The translations under genes and the position numbers were made by a program. The notes under the pieces are model-generated. The model ran no database searches. It saw nothing but the letters and a program-made list of their open reading frames with translations, and was not told where the DNA came from. Below are positions 17,374 through 26,877 of a stretch of DNA of 64,000 nucleotides, in pieces. The DNA lies in NCBI RefSeq assembly GCF_004137685.1, contig NZ_QYBB01000024.1, forward strand, positions 1-64,000, written 5' to 3'. How positions within the stretch are numbered: the stretch's first letter is position 1; each line of letters starts with the position of its first letter. This stretch comes from Lichenibacterium minor. GTDB taxonomy: Bacteria > Pseudomonadota > Alphaproteobacteria > Rhizobiales > Beijerinckiaceae.

Positions 17374-18626
17374 GCGACGAATCCCACCCCCACGAGATCA
17401 TCATCATCAAGCGCCACGGCGGCGGCCACGACGACGGCCATCACGGCGGCGCGTGGAAGATCGCCTACGCGGATTTCGTCACCGCCATGATGGCCTTCTT
17501 CCTGGTCATGTGGCTCCTGTCGGCGAACGAGAAGACCAAGGCTGCCATCGTGAAGTACTTCAACCCGATCCAGCTCGTCGACTCGACCCCGCAGCCGCCC
17601 GGCCTCGGCGACCAGACCGAGAAGGTGCAGGACCCCAAGAAGAGCACCAAGCCCGCGCCCGAGAAGGAAGCCAAGCCGCCCTCCGAGAAGGAAGCCAAGC
17701 CCGCGGCCGAGAAGGAAAGCGCAAAGGAGGGCGCCGCGCCCGCCAAGCCGTCCGACGAGAAGCCCGCGAAGGACGAGGCCAAGAAAGAGGAGGCCAAGAA
17801 AGAGGAAGCGAAGAAGGAGGAGGCCAAGAAGGACGATGTCGCGCTGTTCAAGGACCCTTACGCGGTGCTGAGCGAGATCGGCGCGAAGGACTCCAAGCCG
17901 TCGCAGACCGGCGTCGCGGCGCCGAACGACGGCGCCAAGGGAGGGGCCGGCACGGCCGCCCCTTCGGAGGGGCGCGGTGGAGATGCCTATCGCGACCCCT
18001 TCGACCCGCAGGCTATGCACCCCGTCGGCGCCGTCGACGGTGCCGCCGACTCCGGCCGGACGGACCCGGGCGCGTCGTCGGCGGTGCCGACGGCCGCCCC
18101 CATGCCCTCGCCGGCCACGGTCGACGCTGCCGGTATGCCGCTTCCCGCCTCGCCGAACGCGAAGGCCGCCGAGCTGAAGAGCCGGATCGACGCGCTGATG
18201 AAGTCCGTCGCGGCGTCGTCGGCCGGCCCCGAGCCGAAGGTCGAGGTGAAGCAGACCGCCGAAGGCGTGCTGATCGGCCTCACGGACGACGCGCGGTTCT
18301 CCATGTTCTCCAGCGCTTCGGCCGAGCCTTCGCCCCGCACCGTCACCCTGATGGAGAAGATCGGGCGGCTGTTGAAGGCACAGAAGGGCCGCATCGTGCT
18401 GCGCGGCTACACCGACTCCCGGAAATACCGCTCCGGCTCCTACGACAACTGGCGCCTGTCGTCGGCGCGGGCCGACGTGGCCCATTACATGCTCGTGCGA
18501 GGCGGCGTCGACGACGCCCGTTTCGAGCGGATCGAGGGCTACGCAGACCGCCAGCCGCGCAATGCCCGCGAGCCGGACGCCCCGGAAAACCGCCGCATCG
18601 AGATCCTGCTGAGGGAAGCGCCGTGA
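17370..18626 (+). CDS. motB: Flagellar motor stator protein MotB
   Basis: 418 aa. MotB anchors the proton-driven stator to peptidoglycan. There is one membrane helix (residues ~31-50) with the proton-binding Asp35 in YADFVTAMMAFF, after a His-rich cytoplasmic N-terminus. The C-terminal OmpA-like domain (~300-418) contains IVLRGYTDS, DNWRLSSARADVAHYML and NRRIEILL. Between them lies an unusually long, Lys/Glu/Ala-rich and then Gly/Ser/Pro-rich linker (~85-275) with repeated KKEEA units. It overlaps the preceding gene by ATGA and motC by GTGA. MotA is not in the window. Confidence 0.93.
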   Translation: MSDESHPHEIIIIKRHGGGHDDGHHGGAWKIAYADFVTAMMAFFLVMWLLSANEKTKAAIVKYFNPIQLVDSTPQPPGLGDQTEKVQDPKKSTKPAPEKEAKPPSEKEAKPAAEKESAKEGAAPAKPSDEKPAKDEAKKEEAKKEEAKKEEAKKDDVALFKDPYAVLSEIGAKDSKPSQTGVAAPNDGAKGGAGTAAPSEGRGGDAYRDPFDPQAMHPVGAVDGAADSGRTDPGASSAVPTAAPMPSPATVDAAGMPLPASPNAKAAELKSRIDALMKSVAASSAGPEPKVEVKQTAEGVLIGLTDDARFSMFSSASAEPSPRTVTLMEKIGRLLKAQKGRIVLRGYTDSRKYRSGSYDNWRLSSARADVAHYMLVRGGVDDARFERIEGYADRQPRNAREPDAPENRRIEILLREAP

Positions 18627-19942
18627 CGCCGCGCCACCGCCGATGCCTCGTCCTCGCGGCCGCGCTGTTCGCCGCCGCGGCTTCGCCGGCCCGCGCCAGC
18701 GAAGCCAAACCGCCGGAGGCCGCCGTCAAGCCGCCGGAGGCCTCCGTCAAGGCGCCGGAGGTCGAAGCCGAAGGGGCCCAGTCCACCGGCGATGGCGCCA
18801 AGGTGACCGGGCGGCCGCTGGCGCCCTTCGTGGCCGTGCGGGCCCTGCAACTGCTGCAGGATCGCGTGGCGCACGGCAGCGTCGCCGCCCAGGCCGCGCA
18901 GGCCAAGATGCTCGTCCACGTCGCGGATGTCTTCGCAGCGGCGGACCCCGCTGACTGGAAGGAGCCGCGCAATGCCCAGGCGGCGGCGCTCTACCTGTTC
19001 AGCGCCGGCCGGCCTTCCGTCCTGCGCGCCGTGCTGGAGCGGCATCCCGCCTTCACGCCCGAGGGCGATCGGCTCGTGAAGGGTGCGCTCGCCTACGCGG
19101 AAGGGCAGGACGACGTCGCCCGCAAGCTCCTCGGCACCTTGGACCCGAAAGCCCTGCCGGCCAGCCTCGGCGGGCACTTGGCGCTGATCATGGCGACGCT
19201 GTTGACCGACAAGGAGCCCGCCCGCGCCGACGCCATGCTGGACGCCGCGCGGCTGCTCGTCCCCGGCACGCTGGTGGAGGAGGCTGCGCTACGCCGCCAG
19301 ATCTTCCTGCTCGCCGATGCGGCGACCCTGGACAAGTTCTTGGGCCTGTCGCGCCAGTATATCCGGCGCTATCGGTCCTCCGTCTTCGCGGCGAACTTCA
19401 AGGGCCGGTTCACCTCCTTCGCGGTGAAGCTCGCCCTGGGCGGCGACGTCGCGCAGCTGGCGAAGCTCGATCCGGTGTTGGCGGAGTTCCCGCCGACGGA
19501 GCGTCGGTCCATCTACCTCACGCTCGCGCGCGATGCGCTGGTGGGCGGTCGGGCCGAGGCCGCGCGCTACGCGTCCGCCCGTGCCGCGGCGCTGTCTCCC
19601 GATCCCGGCGAAGCGGAGCGGGCCAAGCTCTACGCCGCCGCGGCGACGGCCGCGTCCGCCGGGGCGCCGGCGGCCCGGTCGGCGCTGGACGCCATCGACG
19701 CGGCCAGGTTGCCCCCCCGCGACGCCGAGCTGCGCGACGCCGCGACCGCGGTGGCGGCTTCGGTGGACGCCGACCTCGGCGACCGCGGACAGGACCTGGC
19801 CGGCGCCGCCCCCGACAGCCCGACGGCGGCGCTGCTCGACCGAGCCCATCGCGCCTTGGCCGCCAGCGACGCGCTGCTGGCATCCGATCTCGGCCGTTCC
19901 GGAGCCGACGCCACCCCGACGCGCGCCGGAGCCACGCCATGA
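18623..19942 (+). CDS. motC: Chemotaxis/motility protein MotC
   Basis: 439 aa from a GTG overlapping the motB stop. The start has a signal peptide (RRCLVLAAALFAAAASPARAS, cleaved near residue 26) and then a short Lys-Pro-Pro-Glu repeat. The rest is an all-helical, TPR-like periplasmic protein (AQAAALYLFSAGRPSVLRAVLERHP; LLVPGTLVEEAALRRQIFLLAD; FLGLSRQYIRRYRSSVFAANF). MotC is known from rhizobia as a periplasmic partner of MotB needed for motor rotation. The order motB-motC-motD/fliK is the rhizobial one, which strongly supports the call. Downstream fliK overlaps by ATGA. Confidence 0.85.
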   Translation: MTPRHRRCLVLAAALFAAAASPARASEAKPPEAAVKPPEASVKAPEVEAEGAQSTGDGAKVTGRPLAPFVAVRALQLLQDRVAHGSVAAQAAQAKMLVHVADVFAAADPADWKEPRNAQAAALYLFSAGRPSVLRAVLERHPAFTPEGDRLVKGALAYAEGQDDVARKLLGTLDPKALPASLGGHLALIMATLLTDKEPARADAMLDAARLLVPGTLVEEAALRRQIFLLADAATLDKFLGLSRQYIRRYRSSVFAANFKGRFTSFAVKLALGGDVAQLAKLDPVLAEFPPTERRSIYLTLARDALVGGRAEAARYASARAAALSPDPGEAERAKLYAAAATAASAGAPAARSALDAIDAARLPPRDAELRDAATAVAASVDADLGDRGQDLAGAAPDSPTAALLDRAHRALAASDALLASDLGRSGADATPTRAGATP

Positions 19943-21957
19943 CGGCAGACGTCAATTGGATGCCGGCCGGTTTCGGCGGCGGAAGATTTGCGGCACAGGC
20001 GGGGGCGGTCGCCTCGCCATCGGCCGCCGCGCCCGCCGCGTCGAGCTTCGGCGGGCTGCTCGACGCCGTGGCGAAGAGCGCCGCCGTGCCTTCCTCCGGC
20101 GGGTCGGCGCAGGCCACGGTGCAAGTGTCGCCTCCCACCGTCACGGCCGATCCGCCGCGGGCCGGCAATCTGGCGCGCTTCGCCGTCGCGGCACGATCCG
20201 GCGCCGGGCCCGACGACACTCCCGGCGTCGGGGACGATGACGAGGACGACGCCCCCGAGGACGCCGCGCCACAAAACCAATCGGACCAGAGCGCAACGAC
20301 GGTGGCGAGCCTCGCGCTCGCCGTTCTGGCGACGTCGCCCCCGTCCGTGGTGCCGCCGGCACCCCCCCCGTCGACGTCCTCGCCATCGACGCCCGCGCCG
20401 TCGCCCGCCTCGACGGTCGAAACGGGATCTTCGGGCGGCGCCGTACCGGCCGCCGATTCCCCCACCACGGGCGGGGCTCCCTCCTCCGCCGCGCCGATGG
20501 CGGCGAAGACGGCCGTGCTCGACACCAAAGCTCCGCCCGCCCCTGCCTCGGCGCAGGGCGCAGCCTCCACGCCCGTCGCCCAACGGCAGCCGCCGGTCGC
20601 GACGGTGCCGACGACGCTCGACACGAGCCGTGCCCCCGTGGCGCCGTCCGTCTCGGGCGGCTCGGGCGGATCGGGTGACGAGGTCGCCCCCGGCCAGACG
20701 CCGATGGACACCGCCACGCTTCCGTCGTCGGCCGCCGCAGTGCCGGCCGCTGCCGCCGATGTCAGTGCGGCTCCCGCTGCGCCTTCGGGTCTAGGCCGGA
20801 CGGGCGACGACGCTCCGCTGGCGCCGTCACTGCCGGTGGTCCCCATCTCGACCGCGACGGCGGTTCCTGCCGCTTCCGGCGGGAGCGCTGTCCCGGCCGC
20901 GACCCCGGCGCCGGGCGGCCCAGGCGAGGACGGTGGGCCGCCCGAAGGCCCGACGGGCCCGTCCGACCCGTCTCGGACCGCCGCGGTGAACTCCCCGGGG
21001 GCGCCCGCGTATGCGCCGGTCGCCCCGGCGCCGGCATCCGACACCGCCGTGACGCCGGCCGTCCAGGGCGGTACCTCTCCCGTGCCGTCCTCACCCAAGC
21101 CGACATCGCCCGGGAGCCGGCCCGCTGCGCCCCGATCCGCTTCATCGGCCCCGGCACCCGCGCCCGCGGGTCCGGCGCGTCCCACGGAAGCGGCAGCCTC
21201 CGCCGTGCCGGGCCTGGGGACAGCCGATCCTCGGCCCTCCGACGCCGACGATCCCGCCACCTCCGAGGACGACGCCGTTCCGGAGTCGCAGGTCGCCCCG
21301 CCGGTTTCCCCGTCGGCCGTGTCGATCGACCTCGTGGCCGCCGGGGCGCTGACCTCGCCGAGCCAACAGGTCGCCGCGGCCCTGTCTTCGCTCGCCGATG
21401 CGGGTGCGACCGGGTCGTCCGCTGCCGCCCCGCGGGCGGCCGCCTCCGATCCCGCGGTCCCCGGCGAGATCCGCACCACGTCGGACGGCGGACGGGAGGC
21501 CGTGATCAGGCTCGACCCGGAGCACCTGGGGTCGGTGTCGATCCGCCTCAAGATGACGGGGGGACGCGTGGACGTTTCCATCATGGTGTCGGATGCCCAC
21601 ACGCTCGACGTGCTCGACCGGGATCGCCACGTCCTCACGGCTGCCGTTTCGGCGGCGGGTCTCGGCGGGGGCGGCCTGGCGCTGTCCCACGGCGGGTCGG
21701 ATGCCACCCCGGCGTCCGCCGCGGCCCGGCCGTCCCCGGACGGTGGCGGGGCGGGCAACCGCGAAGCCTCGGGTGAACGGAGCTCCGACCGCCAAGCCTC
21801 CGACCGCCAAGCCTCGGACCGCGAAGCCGCATCGTCGGGCGACCGGTCCGGCGAACGGCGGCGCGACGGCCGAGCCCCGGCGTCGTCGCGCGACGCTGCG
21901 CTCGACGACGTCGGCTCGTCGGCCGCGCGGCCCCGCGCCGGAGGCCTCTATGTTTGA
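19939..21957 (+). CDS. fliK: Flagellar hook-length control protein FliK (MotD of rhizobia)
   Basis: 672 aa. The first ~480 residues are low-complexity Ala/Pro/Ser/Thr/Gly, as expected of the disordered molecular-ruler part. The C-terminal domain (~500-580) has the FliK signature: REAVIRLDPEHLGSVSIRLKM, RVDVSIMVSDAHTLDVLDRD. It sets hook length by interacting with FlhB and hook caps. In rhizobia this position is called motD. The tail carries short tandem SDRQA repeats near 21780-21830. The end overlaps the transglycosylase start by 8 bp. The long disordered part makes database matching weak outside the C-domain. Confidence 0.88.
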   Translation: MTADVNWMPAGFGGGRFAAQAGAVASPSAAAPAASSFGGLLDAVAKSAAVPSSGGSAQATVQVSPPTVTADPPRAGNLARFAVAARSGAGPDDTPGVGDDDEDDAPEDAAPQNQSDQSATTVASLALAVLATSPPSVVPPAPPPSTSSPSTPAPSPASTVETGSSGGAVPAADSPTTGGAPSSAAPMAAKTAVLDTKAPPAPASAQGAASTPVAQRQPPVATVPTTLDTSRAPVAPSVSGGSGGSGDEVAPGQTPMDTATLPSSAAAVPAAAADVSAAPAAPSGLGRTGDDAPLAPSLPVVPISTATAVPAASGGSAVPAATPAPGGPGEDGGPPEGPTGPSDPSRTAAVNSPGAPAYAPVAPAPASDTAVTPAVQGGTSPVPSSPKPTSPGSRPAAPRSASSAPAPAPAGPARPTEAAASAVPGLGTADPRPSDADDPATSEDDAVPESQVAPPVSPSAVSIDLVAAGALTSPSQQVAAALSSLADAGATGSSAAAPRAAASDPAVPGEIRTTSDGGREAVIRLDPEHLGSVSIRLKMTGGRVDVSIMVSDAHTLDVLDRDRHVLTAAVSAAGLGGGGLALSHGGSDATPASAAARPSPDGGGAGNREASGERSSDRQASDRQASDREAASSGDRSGERRRDGRAPASSRDAALDDVGSSAARPRAGGLYV

Positions 21958-22561
21958 GCGCGTCACCGCCGTCCTGGCCGCGATCGCCGGCGTGGCGGCT
22001 GCGGTCTGCGCCCCGCCGGCCGTGGCCGGGACGGCCTCCCCGCCACCCGCCGCGGCGTCGTCCCACAGCTGCGAGGCCCAGGTGGCCGCGGCTGCGAAGC
22101 GTTACGACATCCCGCTCGCCGTTTTCTATGCCGTGGGCCTGCTCGAGACGGGCGGGCGCGACGGCCTGCAGCCGTACACGATGAACATCGAGGGGCGCTC
22201 CGCTCCCAATGCCACGCTGGCCGACGCCCTCGCCACGTTCGACGCCGCCCACCGGCGCGGCGCGTCGCTGATCGACATCGGCTGCATGCAGATCAACTAC
22301 CGCTGGCACGGCAAGAACTTCGCGTCGGTGACGGAGATGTTCGATCCCGCCCATAACGTCGACTATGCCGCACGCTTCCTGCGGGACCTGAAGACGCGCG
22401 AGAAGACCTGGACCCTGGCGATCGCCCGCTACAATGCCGGGCCGAACAACAATGCTGCGCAGAAGCAATACGTGTGCGGCGTGATCCGCAAGATGGTGAA
22501 CAGCGGCTTCGGTTCCTGGACCGACAACGCCCGCAGCTTCTGCGGCGAACCGGCCGCCTGA
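21950..22561 (+). CDS. Lytic transglycosylase (SLT domain), flagellar cluster
   Basis: 203 aa with a signal peptide (MFERVTAVLAAIAGVAAAV...AVAG, cleaved ~residue 27). The SLT fold follows: YDIPLAVFYAVGLLETGG with catalytic Glu66, IDIGCMQINYRWHG, FDPAHNVDYAARFLRDL, and IARYNAGPNN. It cuts peptidoglycan in the periplasm, presumably to open the wall for the rod, since it is encoded inside the flagellar operon between fliK and flgE. The equivalent position in Sinorhizobium holds an open frame after motD. Three or more cysteines could form disulfides. The start overlaps fliK by 8 bp. Confidence 0.88.
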   Translation: MFERVTAVLAAIAGVAAAVCAPPAVAGTASPPPAAASSHSCEAQVAAAAKRYDIPLAVFYAVGLLETGGRDGLQPYTMNIEGRSAPNATLADALATFDAAHRRGASLIDIGCMQINYRWHGKNFASVTEMFDPAHNVDYAARFLRDLKTREKTWTLAIARYNAGPNNNAAQKQYVCGVIRKMVNSGFGSWTDNARSFCGEPAA

Positions 22562-22854
22562 CCCGAAGCGACCGCTCCCGGTCCCCTTGAGCTGGGAGGC
22601 GGGACGACGCGTCACCAACCCCATCGTGGGCGACGCCGGGACGGGCGGCCTGCGGGCCGACCCAGACGCTCGCGCATCGACGCGACGACCCGAGGACGGC
22701 ACCGCGGCGGAACGGGAAAATCTTCGCCGTTAACTTTAAGTCATCCTTTCCGCGGCACTCTTCCAGCATCACGGAAGGTTCTCGGTCGCCCGGCCTGCAA
22801 CGCGCCGCCCAAACCCGAACCAGAACTCGAAGCCATCGAGAAGGTCGCCCCCGC
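22562..22854 (+). promoter_or_regulatory. Upstream region of flgE
   Basis: 293 bp without a gene, the first real gap after the coupled fliF-slt block, so flgE probably has its own promoter. An AT-richer patch at 22718-22755 contains CGTTAACTTTAAG (TTAAC at 22730-22734) about 120 bp before the ATG. The same TTAAC word is found before flgB, ftcR and flagellin. The promoter class cannot be named from sequence alone. Confidence 0.4.
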
Positions 22855-24177
22855 ATGAGCCTGTTCGGAACCCTCAACACCGGCGTGTCGGGCATGGCGG
22901 CCCAGGCCAGCATGCTGAGCACGATCGGCGACAACATCGCCAACTCGTCGACCACGGGCTATAAGAGCGCCAACGTGGCCTTCGAGACCATGCTGGGCAA
23001 CCAAACGGTGTCGCAATACACGTCGGGCGGCGTCCAGACCAAGATCAACTACAATATCGGCGACCAGGGCACGCTGTCGTCGACCACGTCGACCACCGAC
23101 CTCGCGGTCAAGGGCAGCGGCTTCTTCGTGGTCCAGGGCGCCGACGGGTCCACCGCGCTGACCCGGGCCGGATCCTTCGTGACGGACTCGTCCGGCGACC
23201 TCACCAACACCGCCGGATATAAGCTGCTGGGCTACAACCTCACCGACGGCAGCACCGCGACGGCGAACGGCACCGGCGGCCTGCAGGTGATCAACCTGTC
23301 CAACCAGCAGCTCAACGCCGCGCCGTCGCAGACCGGCAGCCTGCAGTTCAACGTGAACTCGGGCACCGCAGCGACGACGGGGACGTCGCCCGGCTCCGCC
23401 GCCGCCGCCGCCATCACCAACGCCAACGCCGACGGCAGCTCCAAGACCTCGCTCGTCGCCTATGACAGCCTCGGCAACGCCGTGACGCTCGACGTCTACC
23501 TGACCAAGACCAAGGATTCCGATCTGACCAAGACGCCGCCTACCCCGGCGGTGTGGGAGGCGGCCATCTACAACCACGCCGACGAATCGACAGACGGCAC
23601 GGGATATACGAAGGCTGCGCTGAGCACGCAGACGATGTCCTACGACGGCACGACGGGCAAGCTGACCTCAATCACTACCGGCACCACCGCCGTCACCTCT
23701 CCATTGTCTCTGTCGGTTACGATCCCCAACGGCAAGACGCTGGCCATCGACGTCAGCAAGTCGACGCAGCTCGCTTCCGCGTTCAACGTCAACACCGCCA
23801 GCGTCGACGGCAGCGCGCCGTCCAAGCTCGACCATGTGACGATCGGCACGGACGGTACCGTCACTTCGGTCTACGCCAACGGCGTCAGCCAGGCGACCTA
23901 CCGCATCCCGCTCGCCGACGTGCCGAGCCCCGACAGCCTCACCTCGCTCAGCGGCAACGCGTATCAGGTCAGCCTGGCCTCGGGCAGCCTGACGATCGGC
24001 ACCGCCACGACGGGCGCGCTCGGCGCGATCGACTCCAGCAGCCTCGAGTCGTCGGACGTCGATCTCGCCGCCGAGCTAACGAGCATGATCTCGACGCAGC
24101 GGTCCTACGAGGCCAATTCCAAGGTCATCCAGGCCAGCTCCGACCTGCTCAAGGTCGTCGACCAGCTCAGCGGCTGA
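22855..24177 (+). CDS. flgE: Flagellar hook protein FlgE
   Basis: 440 aa. It is the subunit of the flexible hook, exported by the flagellar type III system (no signal peptide). N-terminal motif SLFGTLNTGVSGMAAQASML with NIANSSTTGYKSANVAF is the rod/hook ANN-type signature. TDLAVKGSGFFVVQ follows. The C-terminus LAAELTSMISTQRSYEANSKVIQASSDLLKV is the matching helix. The middle is Thr/Ser-rich. Length is within the family range. ATG 22855 follows a Gly/Ala-rich leader with AGAAGG about 10 bases upstream. Confidence 0.95.
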   Translation: MSLFGTLNTGVSGMAAQASMLSTIGDNIANSSTTGYKSANVAFETMLGNQTVSQYTSGGVQTKINYNIGDQGTLSSTTSTTDLAVKGSGFFVVQGADGSTALTRAGSFVTDSSGDLTNTAGYKLLGYNLTDGSTATANGTGGLQVINLSNQQLNAAPSQTGSLQFNVNSGTAATTGTSPGSAAAAAITNANADGSSKTSLVAYDSLGNAVTLDVYLTKTKDSDLTKTPPTPAVWEAAIYNHADESTDGTGYTKAALSTQTMSYDGTTGKLTSITTGTTAVTSPLSLSVTIPNGKTLAIDVSKSTQLASAFNVNTASVDGSAPSKLDHVTIGTDGTVTSVYANGVSQATYRIPLADVPSPDSLTSLSGNAYQVSLASGSLTIGTATTGALGAIDSSSLESSDVDLAAELTSMISTQRSYEANSKVIQASSDLLKVVDQLSG

Positions 24178-24214
24178 TCGGTTCACCCGTCCGCGTCGCG
24201 TTTAGGACAGAGCC

Positions 24215-25705
24215 ATGGGCCTGACGACAACACTCAACATCGCTCAACAGGCGCTGACCACCAACGCGGCGCTGTCGACGATCGTGTCCCGCAACATCGC
24301 GGGCGTGAACGATACCAATTACGCCACAAGGACCGGCCGGGTCGAGACCACGCAGGACGGCGGCGTCCGGATCGCGGCCGTCACCAGCGCCACCGACGAC
24401 GCGCTCTTCGCCAACCTGCTGTCGGCCAAGTCCGGCGCGGCCTCGTCCTCCGCCCTGTCGAGCGGACTGAGCCAGCTCGAACAGACCCTGGGCCTGTCCA
24501 CCACGACCTCGACCGACGGGACGTCGACCGACACCTCGCCGGCGACGCTGATCGGCGCCTTGACGGACGCGGTCGGCCAATATGCGGCGTCGCCGTCCGA
24601 CGTTTCACTCGGCACCGCCGCCGTGACGGCGGCCAGGGCCCTGGCGACCAACCTCAACACGGCGGCCGCCACGGTCCAGTCCGTGCGCGAGGGGGCCGAC
24701 AAGGGCATCACCAGCGCAGTGGCGACGGTGAACTCGCTCCTCGGGCAGTTCGCCACCGCCAACGCCGCCGTGGTCAACGCGAACATCGCCGGCACCGACG
24801 GCACCGACGCCGTCGACTCCCGCAACGCCATCCTGCAGTCGCTCTCGACCCAGCTCGGCATCACCACGGCGGATGCCGCCAACGGCGGGCTCGCGCTCTA
24901 CACGGACGGCGGCGCGACCCTGTTCCAGGGCACAGCCCGCACCGTGGCCTTCACGCCCACGGCGGCCTTCGCTTCCGGAACGGTGGGCGGCGCCGTGACG
25001 GTGGACGGCGTGGCGGTGACGGGCGCCGGCGCCACGATGGCGTCGAAGGCGGGCACGATCGCCGGCCTGGCGCAGCTCCGCGACACGGTCGCGGTCGACT
25101 ACGGGGACCAGCTCGACCAGATCGCCCAGGGCCTGGTCACGTCCTTCTCGGAATCGGACCAGACTGGCGGGACGAGCCCCACCATCGCGGGCCTGTTCAC
25201 GGACGGCGGCTCGGCCGCGATCCCCACGTCGGCGACCGGCCTGGCCGCGAGCCTTACGGTGTCGGCCGCCGTCGATCCCAGCCGGGGCGGCTCCATCACC
25301 AAGCTGCGCGACGGCGGCATCAACGCCGGCACCAGCACCGCCTACACGGCCAACACGACGGGCGCGGCCTCCTATGCGGCGCATCTCGTCGCGCTGACGA
25401 CGGCGCTCGACACGACGCGGAGCTTCGACTCTACGTCGGGCGGGGCCTCCTCCGGGACGCTCGCCGCCTACGCGGCGTCGTCGGTGAGCTGGTTGGAATC
25501 CTCACGGCAGTCGGCCACGACGGATTCCACCAACAAGGCCGCCGTGGTGACGCAGACCACCACCAGCCTGTCGAGCGCCACGGGCGTGAACCTCGACGAC
25601 CAGCTTTCGAAGATGCTCGACCTCGAACACTCCTACCAGGCCTCGGCCGAGCTGATCACCACGGTGAAATCGATGCTCGACGCCCTGCTGGCCGCGGTGA
25701 ACTGA
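24215..25705 (+). CDS. flgK: Hook-filament junction protein FlgK (HAP1)
   Basis: 496 aa. It joins hook to filament. The N-terminus GLTTTLNIAQQALTTNAALSTIVSRNIAGVNDTNYATR matches FlgK, which normally has SNNIANANTPGYxR; here the pattern is relaxed (NIAGVNDTNYA). The C-terminus GVNLDDQLSKMLDLEHSYQASAELITTVKSMLDALL is the conserved coiled-coil end. Ala/Thr-rich centre. 37 bp after flgE and 13 bp before flgL, so one operon. Export is through the flagellar apparatus. Confidence 0.9.
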   Translation: MGLTTTLNIAQQALTTNAALSTIVSRNIAGVNDTNYATRTGRVETTQDGGVRIAAVTSATDDALFANLLSAKSGAASSSALSSGLSQLEQTLGLSTTTSTDGTSTDTSPATLIGALTDAVGQYAASPSDVSLGTAAVTAARALATNLNTAAATVQSVREGADKGITSAVATVNSLLGQFATANAAVVNANIAGTDGTDAVDSRNAILQSLSTQLGITTADAANGGLALYTDGGATLFQGTARTVAFTPTAAFASGTVGGAVTVDGVAVTGAGATMASKAGTIAGLAQLRDTVAVDYGDQLDQIAQGLVTSFSESDQTGGTSPTIAGLFTDGGSAAIPTSATGLAASLTVSAAVDPSRGGSITKLRDGGINAGTSTAYTANTTGAASYAAHLVALTTALDTTRSFDSTSGGASSGTLAAYAASSVSWLESSRQSATTDSTNKAAVVTQTTTSLSSATGVNLDDQLSKMLDLEHSYQASAELITTVKSMLDALLAAVN

Positions 25706-25718
25706 CGGGACCCCCGCC

Positions 25719-26762
25719 GTGACCAGCATCTCGTCCTACGCCCTCGCCGCCTCGCCCCGGCTCATCATCGCCCAGGCCCAGGCGGCGCTGTCCAAGGCCC
25801 AGGTGGAGCTTTCGAGCGGCGGCAAGCTGGCCGACATCGGCCTCGGCCTCGGCTCCACCACCGGCAGCTACGTGGCGCTCAATGCCCAGCAGAGCCGGCT
25901 GCAGGCCATCCAGTCCTCCAACGCCACGACGGCCGCGACGCTGACGGCGAGCACGACGGCGCTCGACGCCCTGCGCACGACCGCGTCGAGCTTCCTCACC
26001 TCGCTGACGCAGGCTTCGTCGTCCGGCACCGCGGCGGGGACGCTCGTGACCACGGCGGCATCGAACCTCGACACGCTGACGTCGACGCTCAACACCACCG
26101 TGTCGGGACAGGCCATCTTCGCCGGCATCAACAGCGCCGTGCAGCCCATGACGGCCTACACGACCGGGTCGGCCCCCAAGGCCGCCGTGGACGCCAGCTT
26201 CTCGACCGCCTTCGGCACGACGCCGGATTCGTCCTCGGCGTCGACGATCAGCGGCACCGACATGCAGGCCTACCTGCAGGGTGCCTTCGCGGACCTGTTC
26301 AGCGCGTCGAAATACCAGGGCACCTGGTCTTCGGCCTCCGACACCGTCCCGACGGCGCAGATCTCCACCACCGAAACGGTGGACACGTCGGTCAGCGCCA
26401 ATTCCGAACCCCTGCGCCAGCTCGCCGAAGCCTATACGATGGTGACGGCGTTCGGCGGCACCAACTTCGGATCGGCGGCCGGCCAGGCCGTGATCTCCGC
26501 GGCCAGCCAGCTCGTGTCTTCCGCCGTCACCGGCCTGACCTCGGCCCAGGCCGGCATCGGGCTGTCGCAGTCGGCGGTATCGGCCGCCAACGACCGCATG
26601 ACCACGCAGGTCAACTACCTGTCCACCCAGTCGAGCGCCATGGTGGACGTCGACGTGTCGACGCTGTCGACCCAAATTTCAGGTCTGCAGACGCAGATCC
26701 AGGCCTCCTACGAGGTCACGTCTCAGCTCCAGCAGCTGAGCCTGGTGGATTACCTCAAGTGA
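25719..26762 (+). CDS. flgL: Hook-filament junction protein FlgL (HAP3)
   Basis: 347 aa from a GTG at 25719. Flagellin-like helical ends: LIIAQAQAALSKAQVELSSGGKLADIGLGLG at the start, and SAMVDVDVSTLSTQISGLQTQIQASYEVTSQLQQLSLVDYL at the end, the typical FlgL close. It follows flgK by 13 bp. It forms the distal junction ring on which the filament starts. The alternation of flgK and flgL before flaF-flbT is the rhizobial order. Confidence 0.9.
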   Translation: MTSISSYALAASPRLIIAQAQAALSKAQVELSSGGKLADIGLGLGSTTGSYVALNAQQSRLQAIQSSNATTAATLTASTTALDALRTTASSFLTSLTQASSSGTAAGTLVTTAASNLDTLTSTLNTTVSGQAIFAGINSAVQPMTAYTTGSAPKAAVDASFSTAFGTTPDSSSASTISGTDMQAYLQGAFADLFSASKYQGTWSSASDTVPTAQISTTETVDTSVSANSEPLRQLAEAYTMVTAFGGTNFGSAAGQAVISAASQLVSSAVTGLTSAQAGIGLSQSAVSAANDRMTTQVNYLSTQSSAMVDVDVSTLSTQISGLQTQIQASYEVTSQLQQLSLVDYLK

Positions 26763-26877
26763 TCCGTCTCCGAGGGCGCCGGGGCTGTCCCGGTCGTCCC
26801 GAACTTGAGGGAAGGAGCGCGCCCGAGCGTCGGCGCGTCCTGGAGACATGTCATTCGCGCCGCCGAAGGATCATCGT

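Noticed and set aside
16913..19942. Plus-strand open frame of 1009 codons across fliH-motB-motC
   Set aside because: Only the end (from 18623) is motC; the first 570 codons are an out-of-frame reading of the FliH-like gene and motB, rich in Arg/Pro as expected of a GC-rich shadow.
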